DNA from: Onchidella celtica
Lineage: Eukaryota > Mollusca > Gastropoda > Systellommatophora > Onchidiidae
Length of the DNA stretch: 64,000 nucleotides
Direction of reading: 5' to 3'
NCBI GenBank assembly: GCA_963931925.1
Contig: OZ007579.1
Location: forward strand, 32,942,019-33,006,018
This document shows positions 13,528 through 24,920 of this stretch, piece by piece. A model generated the notes under the pieces. It made no database searches. It saw only the letters and a list, made by a program, of their open reading frames with translations, and was not told the DNA's origin. The position numbers and the translations under genes are program-made. Every line of letters begins with the position of its first letter. Position 1 is the stretch's first letter.

Positions 13528-13545
13528 TGGGGGCTCGTCCGGGAT
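13528..13545 (+). promoter_or_regulatory. Primer binding site, tRNA-Pro type
   Basis: TGGGGGCTCGTCCGGGAT is the exact 18-nt complement of the tRNA-Pro 3' end, the same site used by murine leukaemia-type retroviruses. It sits three bases after the LTR end and 88 bases before the gag start, so minus-strand DNA synthesis probably primes here. Confidence 0.93.
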
Positions 13546-13633
13546 CCGACCATATTCGAACGGACCAGATCAAAATTATTAGATTTATTTACATAGTTTA
13601 CTGTAGGAATATCATCGACAAGCTATCTACAAC

Positions 13634-16600
13634 ATGTCGGAGGTTATTGGAAGGCTTAGCCAGGAAGCGGACGCTATGGAGCTCACTGGGCAGGAGAGAC
13701 GGGACTACCTCCGTGAAGGCCTAGAAAGAGAAAGACAGCTGGAGGCTGAACGACAGGAGAAGGAGGCTGAACGACAGGCTCGGGAGAAGGAGGCTGAACG
13801 ACAGGAGAAGGAGGCTGAACGACAGGAGAAGGAGGCTGAACGACAGGAGAAGGAGGCTGAACGACAGCTGGAAAGGGAAAAGATGAACCACGAGTTGGAG
13901 ATAGAGAGGATGCGCCAGCAACGTGGAGGCAACGACTCAGCGCAGAAGACCAACGACCACGCCAGTTCTAAGAGACCCAAGCTACCTGCATTTCAGGACA
14001 AGAAGGACGATCTGGATAGCTGGTTGCTGCGGTTCGAGAGGTTTGCCGAGACAGCTGAATGGTCCAGATCCACCTGGACGACATCACTGTCTGCCCTGCT
14101 GACCGGGAGAGCTTTGGAGTGCTTCTGCAGACTACCGATCGACGAAGCCAAGGACTACGACGAGGTCAAGGAAGCGTTGCAGAAGAGGTACAACCTGTCA
14201 GAGGACGGATACAGACTCATGTTCAGACAAGGTAAGCCTGAAGATGGAGAAGATGTTGGAATGTTTTTGACCAGGATCAAGACCTATCTAGAGAGGTGGA
14301 TAAAGCTGTCGAAGACGGAGGAGACCTACGAAGGAGTGAGAGATCTGTTCGTCAGAGAGCAATTCATGGATGCCTGCCCACCAGACCTTGCAACCCATGT
14401 GAGGGAGAGGAAACCAAAGACGCTACAGGACATCGCAGATTCAGCGGAGGCGTACCTGGTAGCGAGGAACCGGACGCTCAGCGGGAGCGCCAGACTGCAG
14501 AGCCGGCCAGTGCGACAGAGGCCCAACGGAGACAGAAGCCCACAGGTCTGCCATAGGTGCCAGAGGCCGGGACATAAGGCGACGGCGTGTCCTACCAAGA
14601 TAAACGACAAAGGTGAGTTGAAATGTTACCTTTGTGGAAAGCCAGGCCACGTTCGGAGAATGTGTCCAGCCCAGAAGGATACCGGGCGAGGCAAGCCGAA
14701 CAAGGCGGCGGCGGCCGTAGTGATAGCGGCGGACGAGTCGTCGAGACAGGATGCGACGACAGCTGACACCAGCATCAACGTTCAAGCGGTAATGAAGGAC
14801 GGGAAGCTACAGTTAGCGGTGCCTATTACGTGCGGAGGATGCAGTGACGGAAGGACCGTGGAGAAACTGAAGTTACCAGTGATGAAGGGCTTGATTGGAA
14901 ATCGAGCGGTAGATGTCCTAAGAGATACCGGCTGTGAAGGTGTAGTGGTGCGGCGAGCACTGGTGGACGACGGACAGCTCACCGGTGGGAAGAAACTTAT
15001 CGCGAGGATCGATAACTCCTTGCTAGCGGCGGAGGAAGCTGTTATCGATGTGAAGACGCCTTACCTGACGGGCAAAGTGACGGCGCTGTGTCTCCCGGAG
15101 ACCATCTGCGACCTAGTAGACGGGAACGTGGACGGAGCGAAGGATCCGTACGACCCTGATACTGAGGTGATGGTAGGAGCGGTGACCACGAGGGCCCAGG
15201 AGAAGAGGAAGGACCGGTCTACGTCGCTGAAGGTGCCGAGGGCAGAACGGCACGCGGGAGTGGATAGAGAGGAACTTATCCGACTCCAAGAAGAAGACGA
15301 AGTCATTAGGAAGTTAGAGCAGAAGAAGATCCCAACTAACAGAGGCAATAAGTCTGTTCATTTTGAGAAACATGGAGGAGTACTGTACCGGATATACAAG
15401 GACCTGAGACAGGCGACGGTTATAAGGCAAGTGGTACTACCCGAGAAACTGGGAGAGTATGTACTGAGTGTTGCCCACGACTCGATCGTCGGAGGACACC
15501 TCGGCGTGAAGAAAACCAAAGACAGAGTCTTGAGCAATTTTTATTGGCCTGGAATTGAAGGTGACGTCGCGAAATACTGCCGCTCATGCGACATCTGCCA
15601 GAGGACAGTGAACAAAGGAGCGACCCCAAAGGTGCACCTGCAGAGTATGCCAGTAGTGGACGTACCATTTAGGCGAGTGGCCGTGGACTTAGTAGGACCT
15701 ATCGACCCCCCAAGTGAAGGTGGACATCGGTATATCCTGGTGTACATAGACTACGCTACTCGTTACCCCGAAGCCACACCCTTGAAGAAGATCGACGCAG
15801 AAACGGTAGCAGAAGCCTTAGTGAACATCTACAGCCGTTTGGGTGTGCCCGAAGAGATCTTGTCGGACCAAGGGACCCAGTTTATGTCAGATGTCATGAA
15901 GGAAACGAATAGACTACTGGGAATTCGACAGTCGACCACTACAGTCTACCACCCTATGTGCAACGGGTTGGTGGAGCGATTTAACGGCACACTGAAGAAG
16001 ACCTTAAGGCGACTGTGCGCAGAGCAACCCAAGCAGTGGCACAGATACATCAACCCGCTGCTCTTCGCATATCGTGAAGTTCCCCAAGAGTCGACCAAGT
16101 TTGCCCCATTCGAGTTGCTGTATGGGAGAACTGTGAGAGGACCAATGCACATCTTACGACAACTATGGACCAAGGACGTAGAGGAGCCGGAAACGAAGAC
16201 CAGTTACCAGTACGTCATGGAACTACGTGAGAGGCTGGAGGACACATGGAAGTTAGCGACGGAAGACCTCTCCAAGGCTCAAGGTAGACAGAAGACCTAC
16301 TACGACCGGAAGGCGCGAGAGAGGAAGTTCCGCCCCGGAGATGAAGTGTTGGTGCTACTGCCGACGAACACTAACAAGCTCCTAGTCCAATGGAAGGGAC
16401 CATATAAGGTAGTCTCAGTTGTCGGTGTTAACGGCTATAGAGTCAAGATGGGTGCAAAAGAAAAGACCTTGCACGCCAACTTCCTCAAGAGATACATTCC
16501 AAGGACGTCAAAAGCAGCAGCAGTGGCAATGGAACCGAGACCTATTGTGACCGAGATGTGTGGGATGGACAACAGTAGGGGAGATACCACGCCTGAACAT

Positions 16601-18142
16601 GTCAACGCCATAAAGGACGGCGGCGGTGATAGTGCTGAGACTGTACTGGCAGAGGACGACATGATGGACAAGAGTCAACCCGTGGAGTCAGCTGGCATGA
16701 CAATCATCGAGGACTGCGACCTGGAAGGCGACAACGGTGGAACGAGGGAGGACCTTGCCGACCTAGGAAGCTGGGACCAGAATGAAGGCTACAGAGATGT
16801 CCAGTATGGAACGCAACTGACATCGGAACAACGTCAAGAACTCTGCGATGTGGTGAAGAATTACCAGCACGTCTTCACCAATCTCCCTGGATGCTGTCAG
16901 TTGGGTGAACATCGCATCGACCTGACGACAGAAGTACCAGTTCGTCAACGACCATACCCGGTGCCCTACGCTATGCGCGACTCATTGAAGGAGGAGCTTA
17001 GCACCATGGAACGGCTGGGCATCATTCGAAGGAGCTCATCAGCTTATGCTTCACCTATTGTTGTCGTCAAGAAGAAGGACGGATCCAACCGAGTCTGCAT
17101 CGACTACAGGAGGTTAAACAAGATCACAGTATTCGACCCTCATCCGACAGCAGCGCCATCAGAAGTGTTTCAGAGTCTCTCGAGAGGAAAATTATTCTCT
17201 CGGATTGACCTGAGCAAGGGATACTGGCAAGTGAAAGTTCGAGAGCAAGACATTCCCAAGACGGCGTTCGTCACCATGGGCGAACACTATGAATTCATTC
17301 GGATGCCTTTTGGGATGATGAACTCAGGAGCCACGCTGAACAGGATCGTAAAGCCATTGATCCGTGGAATGAACAATGTGACAGCATATGTGGACGACCT
17401 GCTGATCCATACAGAGACATTCGACGAGCATGTGAAGACTCTCAAGGACTTACTGCAGAGGATGGACCAAGCTGGATTAACTGCAAGACCATCGAAGTGT
17501 CTGATTGGAACGTCTGAAGTAGACTTTGTTGGACACTTAGTGGGAGAAGGTATGATTGGCCTGTTAGAAGAGAATGTATGTAAGGTACGAGACGCACCCA
17601 GACCCACCACTGGGAAGGAAGTGAAAGCATTCTTAGGATTAGTGGGATATTACCATGAATTTATTCCTGGCTTTTCAGCGATTGCATCACCATTGTCTGA
17701 TTTACTTAGAAAGGGTCAGCCCAATATAGTTCAGTGGGATGAAACGCAGGAGAAAGCGTGCACCTCTTTGAAGAATGTTATTATCTCCAAACCCGTGTTA
17801 TGTTTGCCAGATTTTTCCAAAGAGTTTGTCTTAGCAACTGATGCATCAGATCGCGGATTAGGCGCTAGTCTTATGCAGGAACACGAGGGAAAGTTGTACC
17901 CTGTGGCATATGCTAGTCGTAAGCTATTGCCTCGTGAGACAAAATATTCGGTCTCAGAGCGCGAATGTTTAGCTATTGTTTGGGCTGTAAAAAAGTTTAC
18001 TTTGTATTTGTATGGAAAGGAGTTTGTGCTCCAAACTGACCATCGGTCATTAGAGTTTTTGAACTCTGCCAAGTTTGACAGTCCAAATTATTACGATGGA
18101 GTTTATTTTTACAGTCTTATCGATTCAGGATTCACTACGTAA
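13634..18142 (+). CDS. Ty3/gypsy gag-pol, Gmr1-like order (integrase before RT)
   Basis: The frame begins with an ATG 88 bases after the primer site and runs 1502 codons. Order by residue: a charged coiled coil with heptad-like repeats (about 30-95); a gag capsid-like region (about 110-285); two CCHC zinc knuckles, CHRCQRPGHKATAC (about 306) and CYLCGKPGHVRRMC (about 331); a protease DTG (about 431); an integrase HHCC zinc finger (about 610-650); a DDE integrase core starting VDLVGP (about 683); a GPY/F-type module with KGPYKV (about 921); RT with YVDD (about 1251); and RNase H with ATDAS (about 1401). Ordinary gypsy elements place integrase last; this order matches the Gmr1 group. Near 18085-18092 a one-base loss shifts the frame. 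RNase H-tail codons then resume in another frame and stop at 18187-18189, so this copy is broken at its extreme C-terminus. Confidence 0.93.
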   Translation: MSEVIGRLSQEADAMELTGQERRDYLREGLERERQLEAERQEKEAERQAREKEAERQEKEAERQEKEAERQEKEAERQLEREKMNHELEIERMRQQRGGNDSAQKTNDHASSKRPKLPAFQDKKDDLDSWLLRFERFAETAEWSRSTWTTSLSALLTGRALECFCRLPIDEAKDYDEVKEALQKRYNLSEDGYRLMFRQGKPEDGEDVGMFLTRIKTYLERWIKLSKTEETYEGVRDLFVREQFMDACPPDLATHVRERKPKTLQDIADSAEAYLVARNRTLSGSARLQSRPVRQRPNGDRSPQVCHRCQRPGHKATACPTKINDKGELKCYLCGKPGHVRRMCPAQKDTGRGKPNKAAAAVVIAADESSRQDATTADTSINVQAVMKDGKLQLAVPITCGGCSDGRTVEKLKLPVMKGLIGNRAVDVLRDTGCEGVVVRRALVDDGQLTGGKKLIARIDNSLLAAEEAVIDVKTPYLTGKVTALCLPETICDLVDGNVDGAKDPYDPDTEVMVGAVTTRAQEKRKDRSTSLKVPRAERHAGVDREELIRLQEEDEVIRKLEQKKIPTNRGNKSVHFEKHGGVLYRIYKDLRQATVIRQVVLPEKLGEYVLSVAHDSIVGGHLGVKKTKDRVLSNFYWPGIEGDVAKYCRSCDICQRTVNKGATPKVHLQSMPVVDVPFRRVAVDLVGPIDPPSEGGHRYILVYIDYATRYPEATPLKKIDAETVAEALVNIYSRLGVPEEILSDQGTQFMSDVMKETNRLLGIRQSTTTVYHPMCNGLVERFNGTLKKTLRRLCAEQPKQWHRYINPLLFAYREVPQESTKFAPFELLYGRTVRGPMHILRQLWTKDVEEPETKTSYQYVMELRERLEDTWKLATEDLSKAQGRQKTYYDRKARERKFRPGDEVLVLLPTNTNKLLVQWKGPYKVVSVVGVNGYRVKMGAKEKTLHANFLKRYIPRTSKAAAVAMEPRPIVTEMCGMDNSRGDTTPEHVNAIKDGGGDSAETVLAEDDMMDKSQPVESAGMTIIEDCDLEGDNGGTREDLADLGSWDQNEGYRDVQYGTQLTSEQRQELCDVVKNYQHVFTNLPGCCQLGEHRIDLTTEVPVRQRPYPVPYAMRDSLKEELSTMERLGIIRRSSSAYASPIVVVKKKDGSNRVCIDYRRLNKITVFDPHPTAAPSEVFQSLSRGKLFSRIDLSKGYWQVKVREQDIPKTAFVTMGEHYEFIRMPFGMMNSGATLNRIVKPLIRGMNNVTAYVDDLLIHTETFDEHVKTLKDLLQRMDQAGLTARPSKCLIGTSEVDFVGHLVGEGMIGLLEENVCKVRDAPRPTTGKEVKAFLGLVGYYHEFIPGFSAIASPLSDLLRKGQPNIVQWDETQEKACTSLKNVIISKPVLCLPDFSKEFVLATDASDRGLGASLMQEHEGKLYPVAYASRKLLPRETKYSVSERECLAIVWAVKKFTLYLYGKEFVLQTDHRSLEFLNSAKFDSPNYYDGVYFYSLIDSGFTT
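13741..13868 (+). repeat. 21-bp tandem repeat inside gag (seven-residue units)
   Basis: The in-frame 21-bp unit encodes a seven-residue Glu/Lys/Ala/Arg/Gln motif (KEAERQE). About five copies occur, one of them interrupted by an extra AREKEAERQ. It lengthens the predicted N-terminal coiled coil. Being a multiple of three, it can expand or shrink without breaking the frame. Confidence 0.9.
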
Positions 18143-18189
18143 AAGGCAGAGAAAATGTCTGTGCCGATTTCCTGAGCAGGGTATTTTAA

Positions 18190-18882
18190 AGTAGTACACT
18201 ATCAGTGAAATGCATTGTAACCCATACTTTTGCCTACTAGATGAATTTCTAGGACGGCAGTATTGTACTGTAATTGGGGACATAGTTCATCTGTGACTGA
18301 ATATTGAATTGATGGCTGATAGAGAGTCATGATGTGTTAGTCACATTTTGATTTTATGCTATGTCATATTTGTTACCAATGGAACTTGGTGTAATTTTTG
18401 GAAAATGTAACCCAAATGGGGACTGCGAGCAAGCAGTGTTTGTTATATTGCATTGTTGTAACTTGTTTTGACCTAATATGATGAAATAGACCCTGATCAG
18501 TGGTCGATATGTATTGGTATTTTGCCATTGTACGTATGAGTTATACATTTTGAAGAGGAGATAGCCATGTTATGTACAACAGGTTATATGCTATGACTTG
18601 TGCACGAAGCATTATTATTTCACGATAGTGCAGACGCTGTATAATGTTTTTGGAGTTGAAAGATATTCAACTTAAATTGGGGAGTTGTTTTGCACATTCA
18701 CAGTATATTCGCTCTTTTTCAAGCTTATGCATTATGTACGTGAATAAAGTATGTTTTTGGAGGCCAGGTGTACCCTTTCGCCAAATATTCTATGAACTCC
18801 TTTCTATTGTTAGCACATGAATAACATTTCAAATGTTTGCAAGTGAAAATGTATTTGAGAAAAGCAGTACAAAGCCCTTTGT
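18190..18882 (+). other. 3' non-coding tail of gypsy element 1; no 3' LTR recognised
   Basis: AT-rich sequence follows the pol frame. A purine stretch, TTGGGGAG at about 18677-18684, could be the polypurine tract, followed by TTGTTTTG. The sequence beyond does not match the 5' LTR by eye, so the element looks truncated or recombined at its 3' end. Confidence 0.4.
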
Positions 18883-19510
18883 TTTAGTAGGTTCGCTGCC
18901 TTGGCATTTACACCTGATCATTGAATCATCATCCTTCATGTGATATTAAAGTTTGATTCAAGATTTGTCAAGTTACCCTTACCTGTGCTTGAAGCGTTAA
19001 GAAGCCACGCGCCTAGTGTTGGGTCACAATCTGCCCAATAAATCTGCCCCCCAGTTCCGCCCACAGGCCCGAACTAAGGGGTAAAACAGACCAGTAGGTG
19101 CCAGACCGGTGACTGGCCCATAATCCGAACAAGCTTCCCGATTAGGCCTGGATCTAAACCGTTGCATTGTCTGCCACGTAGCATTCAAATGGTTTGGGGT
19201 AATGTATACTTTACTGTATGATTTACTTTCAGCATATACTTTACTTTCCACTGGACCCATCGTTCCGATCAGAGACAACAGTAGGTCTACTCCATAATCT
19301 CCGTATAATAAAATTGAGGGGAGAGAGGTTGGAATTTCTGGCCGGCCGGTGATTAATCGTGGTCTTTTTTCTCTCCTTAGTATGACTCGCAGAAAATCAC
19401 GAAAAAAAAAACAAATTGTTGCTCAAATTTGCTTGTATTTTGACAAAATGTTGCCAAAGTTTGCAAATTTGCCACAGCAATTTGCCAGGATCGACAAAGG
19501 CAAATTTTAC
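18883..19510 (+). repeat. Dispersed repeat R1, longest copy
   Basis: The left half (18883-19110, opening GTAGGTTCGCTGCCTTGGC) reappears in reverse at 35173-35415. The right half (19195-19510) reappears at 11060-11500. It has no protein coding and no tRNA-like boxes. It is probably a non-autonomous element of about 0.6 kb. Confidence 0.6.
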
Positions 19511-19599
19511 GGCTGCGATATTCTCACGGGAGCACAAACACTCATTACAGGCGGTTTAGGGTTTCTAGGCCTAAGTCATAATCTCTACGTATTGGAATA

Positions 19600-22500
19600 G
19601 CCTTTTTCATTTCCTGTTTATCCCCTTTGTTGTGATGAACTGTCTGCTGTGCTGTTTAGCAAATCAACTGTCGGGGATGACGGAAGATAATTTTACTATC
19701 TTTATTACCAGTTTTGGGCTTCACCCAATCTGACAATGAATTATTGAGGAAATGCTTTTCAAGTAAAATGCCTGTTTCGATGTACGGTTGAGTAGGTCTA
19801 ATTAAAATTATCATCATTTGCGCTTCTCAAAAACGTACGTCTAAAATTTAATTTACATACTTTTTTTCAAACTATCTACACATGCCGAATACAATTGGGA
19901 TATCTTCATTTCTTAACATCAATATTCTTTAACGTTTGGATGGGAAACGTCAAAAATAAACCTTTACATTCTATGACAGCCGAGACAGGAGCGAATAACT
20001 GAGAACACCTCTCCACTGTCTCAGGATAGAATTATGTCGCATCTAAAAACAGAATAGGCTATAGCGCTGCCCCATGCGTCCCGCGGGTGACCTACTCAGA
20101 TAATAATAGCACGTCACGGGGGCGGCCCGGATAAACCGTCTGTAATGAGCATTTATGCCTCCAGGGAAAGGTTGAGTCTGCTGTAAACCGTTGAATTTGA
20201 TTTCTTCTACACATAACGACTACACAATCATATTGAGGGCGGTTCTGAGAAAACGGGACTATGGCAAAACGAGGCTATTGAGAAATCGTGGTATCACGTT
20301 CGAGAATATGTTTGTAAACACACCATGGCGACCATTGGTTTTATTTTCAAAAGTTACCTTGCATTAAACCGGAGGCTCTAAAAATGTGGCTAAGTTTTCA
20401 GTAAAATATTTCAAAGTGGATACGATTCAAACTCTATCTGGTTTGCCTGTAAACCTGCGCAATTAGAGAGAAGACCTGCCCAAATTCCAGCTGCTAGACA
20501 GTGGCGGAGCCATCGCAGACCACCAGTGGCCTCGCATAGAATTCGTCACTATTCTGGGACGGCTTCTACTCCATGGGTGAATTTTTTGTTTACGTTGGAT
20601 CTAGGTTGGATTCGGCCGAGTAACGGACACTGAATTTGTTCCACACGCCCTTTTATCGGCGGTCAATCAAGTTAGACACATGAACTTGTTTAAGCATGTC
20701 GATTTTTCCAGCTGGAACTTGTATTTTCACCGTTGAAAATTTGTATAAGACGGTGAGAAAAGGAAAGATAATGATGGGATTGGGTTTCGAGCATTGTGTC
20801 CAGGATGGAATCATTCGCTTTGGCTTGTGATGAAAGGCTTCGAGTCCATAACTTCTCCCTCACTGTCACCGACTATTTCAAAGTAAGACTTCATATACGA
20901 GATCCAACACTTTTGGCTCGCTGTTCTTTCCCTCAGACGGTCAGTATTCAAAGTCATCATGGAAAGAGCTAGATCTCGCCTACAGAAGGTTAAATTGGAA
21001 CGCACTGCATCCACAGTGGCTTAGGAATAACTCGGCTATAGCCCACAACTGCTTACATTATGTTAAAATGATACCAGGTCACAGATCAGTACATTTTTTA
21101 AAATGGAAAATGTCAAATTTCGTTGTCCGTGAAACTGATTTCATAAATCTAGATCTATTAGAAAATACAATGTAATTGCTATTCTTCTTTCTTTACCTGA
21201 TATCTATTTTGATTCTTTGATTGATTGATACAAGGTCACTTTAATCTATGTTCTTGTAAATTCTGTGCAGTTCACTGTTTGTTCACTGACGTGATTGATT
21301 TAAGAAAATAGACATCTGGTTAGAAGTAATCTAGTTTTACTTTTCCAAAACCCCTGGGATAATACTGCGATATTGTTATAGTTGTCTCACTAGAAAAGTA
21401 GTTCAGAAGACAAAAATTACAAGAATATGAAGAGAAATATGTGGTGATTAGTTCATTAAATTAACCAGTATGACGACAAGAGGAGACTATCCGCATTTCC
21501 TGCATGTGTACTTGGCTCTTAAGTTTTGTAGGAAGAGTTTATGATGCTTCACCGGTGAGTGCACTAGAAAAGAACACCTTGACATAAAATCAGAGAGCCA
21601 GGTCACACAGCTTGTTTCTTAGCATGACAGAGGTCAACATGCCATCGTCTCTACCAATCTCAAATCGTTTTTGGGAGTGTGCTTCCCGACGCTTTTATCT
21701 TTCTACGTGACAAGACAATGAGAAAGACACACAAGAGGAGAGTGAAAAGGGTTGTAAACGCGGATATAAAGCCAGTGAAAAAAAGGAAAAGATAATAGCA
21801 AGTTTCGGGTTAATTACAGTGCTCAAATTTCCCCCAAACAATGAATAATATACAAAAACTTTTGAATTGTCTGCCACAATGTTGAATCCTTTCCAGACAG
21901 AGCTACTGACTTTGATGAGTGAACCTATGTAGCCCCACAGAAGGATCATCCAGGCTATGTCAGATGTGCATAGCTTGATCGAGCAAGGCAACAAACAATA
22001 AAACCATCTAAATTTCTGTTTGCCCACAGAAAACTGGATGTGTAAATCTGTAAACCTTGACTTTAACACTCAGCCCAGATAATATCTAGTTTCTTTGTTG
22101 CTTAACCACGGGGATTTCTGTTACAGAAAATCAATTCTTCGTAATTGCTATCATTACTACCATGTGTTCCTAAATTGTAGTCATTTATCATGCAACATCA
22201 CCTCTGTTTCCATAATCATTTAAAAAAGAGTTTACTGTCATTAAAAACTGGATGAGAGAAACTTTAAGAGGAATACATTTCATCCATATACATGTAGTTC
22301 ATTCAGTGCATTAAGCATATTTGAGGTTGTTGTTGCTTTCAAGTGGCTGTGTTTACCTTTGGTTACTTCCACTATTTCCTCATCTGTGGTCTGTGATGCG
22401 TTTTGCACTGATTTCCGACAAAATTAATAACTTGCCTTAATAAACCTTGGGGAAAATAGTGCTTGATTAAGAATGGAACATGCTGGTCCTTGTCATTGTG

Positions 22501-22980
22501 GACGTTTATTATTCGCTAGCTCTTTAATTTCCGTGTCATCCAATATTTCTTTCGAAGGCGGGTTTTCATTTCATCAACTATAAATTTCAACTGATTCGTG
22601 AGATGTCTTAGTGTCTTAAAATATTCCCGTCAGTTTCCAACCCGGGTTTCCTTTCCAACTCTGCCAGCTCTTTTGCCGGTTCCTATGTCAGTTTCCCGGA
22701 AAAGTGTGTTTGTTCACTATTCTCAGAAATATACGCGAACCAATTTCGGCAATGTTTTCAATATCAAGGTCAACCAATGAAAGTTGAATGACATAATTGC
22801 ATTTAGATGCCATTTTCTGATTTCCTTGCAGGCTTCAAGAAATGTTGATAATCCACATCAAGCGCTAACTTCAGTAGAATTGACCTTTAACTCTGGCTCT
22901 CTTTAGCACGTCTACTTAATTTCCACTGCAACTTATCAAGGAACTGCGTCATAACTTCATAACTTCAAGTTTTCTATAAA
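19600..22980. other. No gene seen
   Basis: Only short broken frames occur here. The longest, about 124 codons on the minus strand at 21695-22069, has no recognised domain. No RNA gene or repeat boundary was recognised. Confidence 0.5.
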
Positions 22981-22985
22981 TTTCT

Positions 22986-23997
22986 TGTCAAGAACAGATT
23001 TGATTCATAAATGTTTCCACTGAGTAAATTTTTGTTAGAGAGCAGTGAGTAATTTTTACAAACGTAATTATTGTGCGAGCCAGCATAACTTGGTCTGGTA
23101 AACAATTTGTTTTGAACAGTTTTTTTCCTAATAGATAGACAGAAGGTGTGGGGAAGGATAGACGGACAGCGTAGGTGTGCATGACTGAGCACTTTTTATA
23201 TCTCGTGTTTTGAACTAGGTTTAGTAGAGAGGGAAGGGGTGAGTAGGAATTAAATGTTATTGAGACGTCTGTTGACGTACAGAAAATCCGTGATCCAGAG
23301 TAAAAGCTCGGGGTTTTGAACATGTTAAGAATTTATTGCTATAAAATTACATTTTATTGTCTTGAGTGATTCGACCTTTGATGTCGACCCAAGGTCGTTG
23401 CGTAGGGCTGTTACTTAAAATAACTCGGTTCGGCAGCTGAGCTAGAGGTGGTTGCACCAATCACCTGTATGAATCTGGACGGAAGGTCGAGACATAGCTT
23501 TAGTATTTAAACCCGTGCAGAGCTTAGATAGATGCCACATGTAGACAATCCATTTACGAGGTGGACGGCGATAGTCCTCAGCCAGATGAGAGACATTTAA
23601 GACGCAGTTGAGCAGTCCATATTGTGAGGAGCGCCATGAGTTAAAGCTCCAGAGCCTAAGCTACTTGGTTTGATATGAACCCACAGCGTTTACATCCAGC
23701 GCTCTCACTCCTAGTGAGGGCCGCATGGTGAGAGTCCATACTAATTTGTAATGATGAAAGTGAACCGTTCTACTTACTTTTGAAGACAGTTTCAGAGCTA
23801 CCGCCAGACAACGCATGGTTGTACAAGCATTCTCCATGGCGTGTCTAGAGGAAATGTCCATATCATAACATGTCTCATTGAATTAATAGAATTTAAACTG
23901 TTATATCCGTCGCCACGTGCGCGGATTCTATTTGGCATATAACTCATATGACCTGCAAGTAGTTAGAGTGAATAAGTTAGTCTTTATAGAAAGCTGT
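22986..23997 (+). mobile_element. 5' part of a TGTCA...ACA LTR, interrupted by a non-LTR element
   Basis: It begins TGTCAAGAACAG directly after TTTCT. It aligns along its length with the LTR inside the Ginger2-like element (46451-47660, reverse) and, more loosely, with the solo LTR at 42310-43754. The stretch GCTTTAGTATTTAAACCCG around 23500 is a likely TATA region. The LTR stops at 23997 inside TATAGAAAGCTGT, where the non-LTR element starts. Its missing last 230 bp lies in reverse orientation at 36233-36462. Confidence 0.85.
23985..23997 (+). repeat. Target duplication (left half) of the non-LTR insertion in the LTR
   Basis: TATAGAAAGCTGT ends where the non-LTR element starts. The partner is at 36463-36475 in reverse orientation, next to the 3' end of the other non-LTR copy. 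Confidence 0.8.
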
Positions 23998-24315
23998 TGG
24001 GGTCAGGTCAGAAAAATCTGCTACTGGTAACATGTAATCCAGTACAACCTGTTTCATGAACTGGTACGCTAGCATGGTATCAGTGGGCGTGCACCTGTCG
24101 GTGCAAACGGCCAGGGCGGAGGAGGTTTCGTCTAACCCAACGGCCACATGCTAGGGCACAATGTGACCCTCAGTACTTGAGTCCTTCATATTGGCCCCCG
24201 GTAGCGGTGTGGTCATAGGCTTGTTTGCCTAAATCACAGACGAAGAATTGAGCAAACTTCCCGGACGCAGCTTCGAAGCTGGCGGCAGCAGGCCAGTGGT
24301 TGATTGATAGGGCAG

Positions 24316-24903
24316 ATGGCAATATACCGTCACTCTGGCCTGGATATCGTGACACAGAGCATTCACCAGTATTGGTGTTCTTTGGTTTGGGTCTTTCACC
24401 CTAGTCAGTTGGGACTGCAAGGCTGTGGAGTAGCCTACAGGCAGCCGGTCAGGCAATATGACTGTCCCTCTGGCATCCTCCTGCACCTGGATACATTTCC
24501 AGTCGTCTTGACCCTGTCTTGCCACTTGGATAAGTTGTGTCCAGGCGAGAGAGTGAGTCTGATGTTTGCGCAGCTCTTTCTCACTAAAAACAAATTCTTT
24601 GCGCCAGTCTTAACACTCACCTCGTCTTCTTTCATCTTTGTCTCGTCTTCTTTCCTCTCAAAATTCCAACGGCGATGGGCGAGTGCGGTGGCAGCAGGTT
24701 TGGATAGACTGGAAGCTGTTAGCACAGACCTACACGTTGGTGGCTGTGGGCTATGGTCGCTTCATCGTCGATTGAAGTGGAGGCGTGGGGAGGCAGCACC
24801 CACAGTAGCTGAGCAGCCTTATTTAAGGATAGCACTGCTCACCTCAACTGAGGAAGGGGCTAGAAAAGGTGCCCTAAAGAAAGCCCACTTCACATCACCC
24901 TGA
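24316..24903 (+). CDS. Possible short ORF1 of the non-LTR element
   Basis: The first ATG of this frame is at 24316 and gives about 195 residues ending in TGA. The translation is identical in the inverted copy (about 39155-38568, minus strand), which reflects recency as much as selection. No domain is recognised. The C-terminal third is basic and Arg-rich, including RRLKWRRGEAA. It overlaps the open start of the EN-RT frame by about 40 bases in a different frame. It could be a real ORF1 or simply open 5' leader. Confidence 0.3.
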   Translation: MAIYRHSGLDIVTQSIHQYWCSLVWVFHPSQLGLQGCGVAYRQPVRQYDCPSGILLHLDTFPVVLTLSCHLDKLCPGERVSLMFAQLFLTKNKFFAPVLTLTSSSFIFVSSSFLSKFQRRWASAVAAGLDRLEAVSTDLHVGGCGLWSLHRRLKWRRGEAAPTVAEQPYLRIALLTSTEEGARKGALKKAHFTSP

Positions 24904-24920
24904 CTGGTATACCGCGACCA

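Noticed and set aside
18686-19128. 3' LTR of gypsy element 1
   Set aside because: Only the first few bases (TGTTTTG) agree with a possible 5' LTR start at 13082; the rest does not align by eye.
24229-24525. Minus-strand 98-codon frame, identical in both non-LTR copies
   Set aside because: It lies antisense in the 5' region of the element; identity reflects the recent copies, not coding selection.
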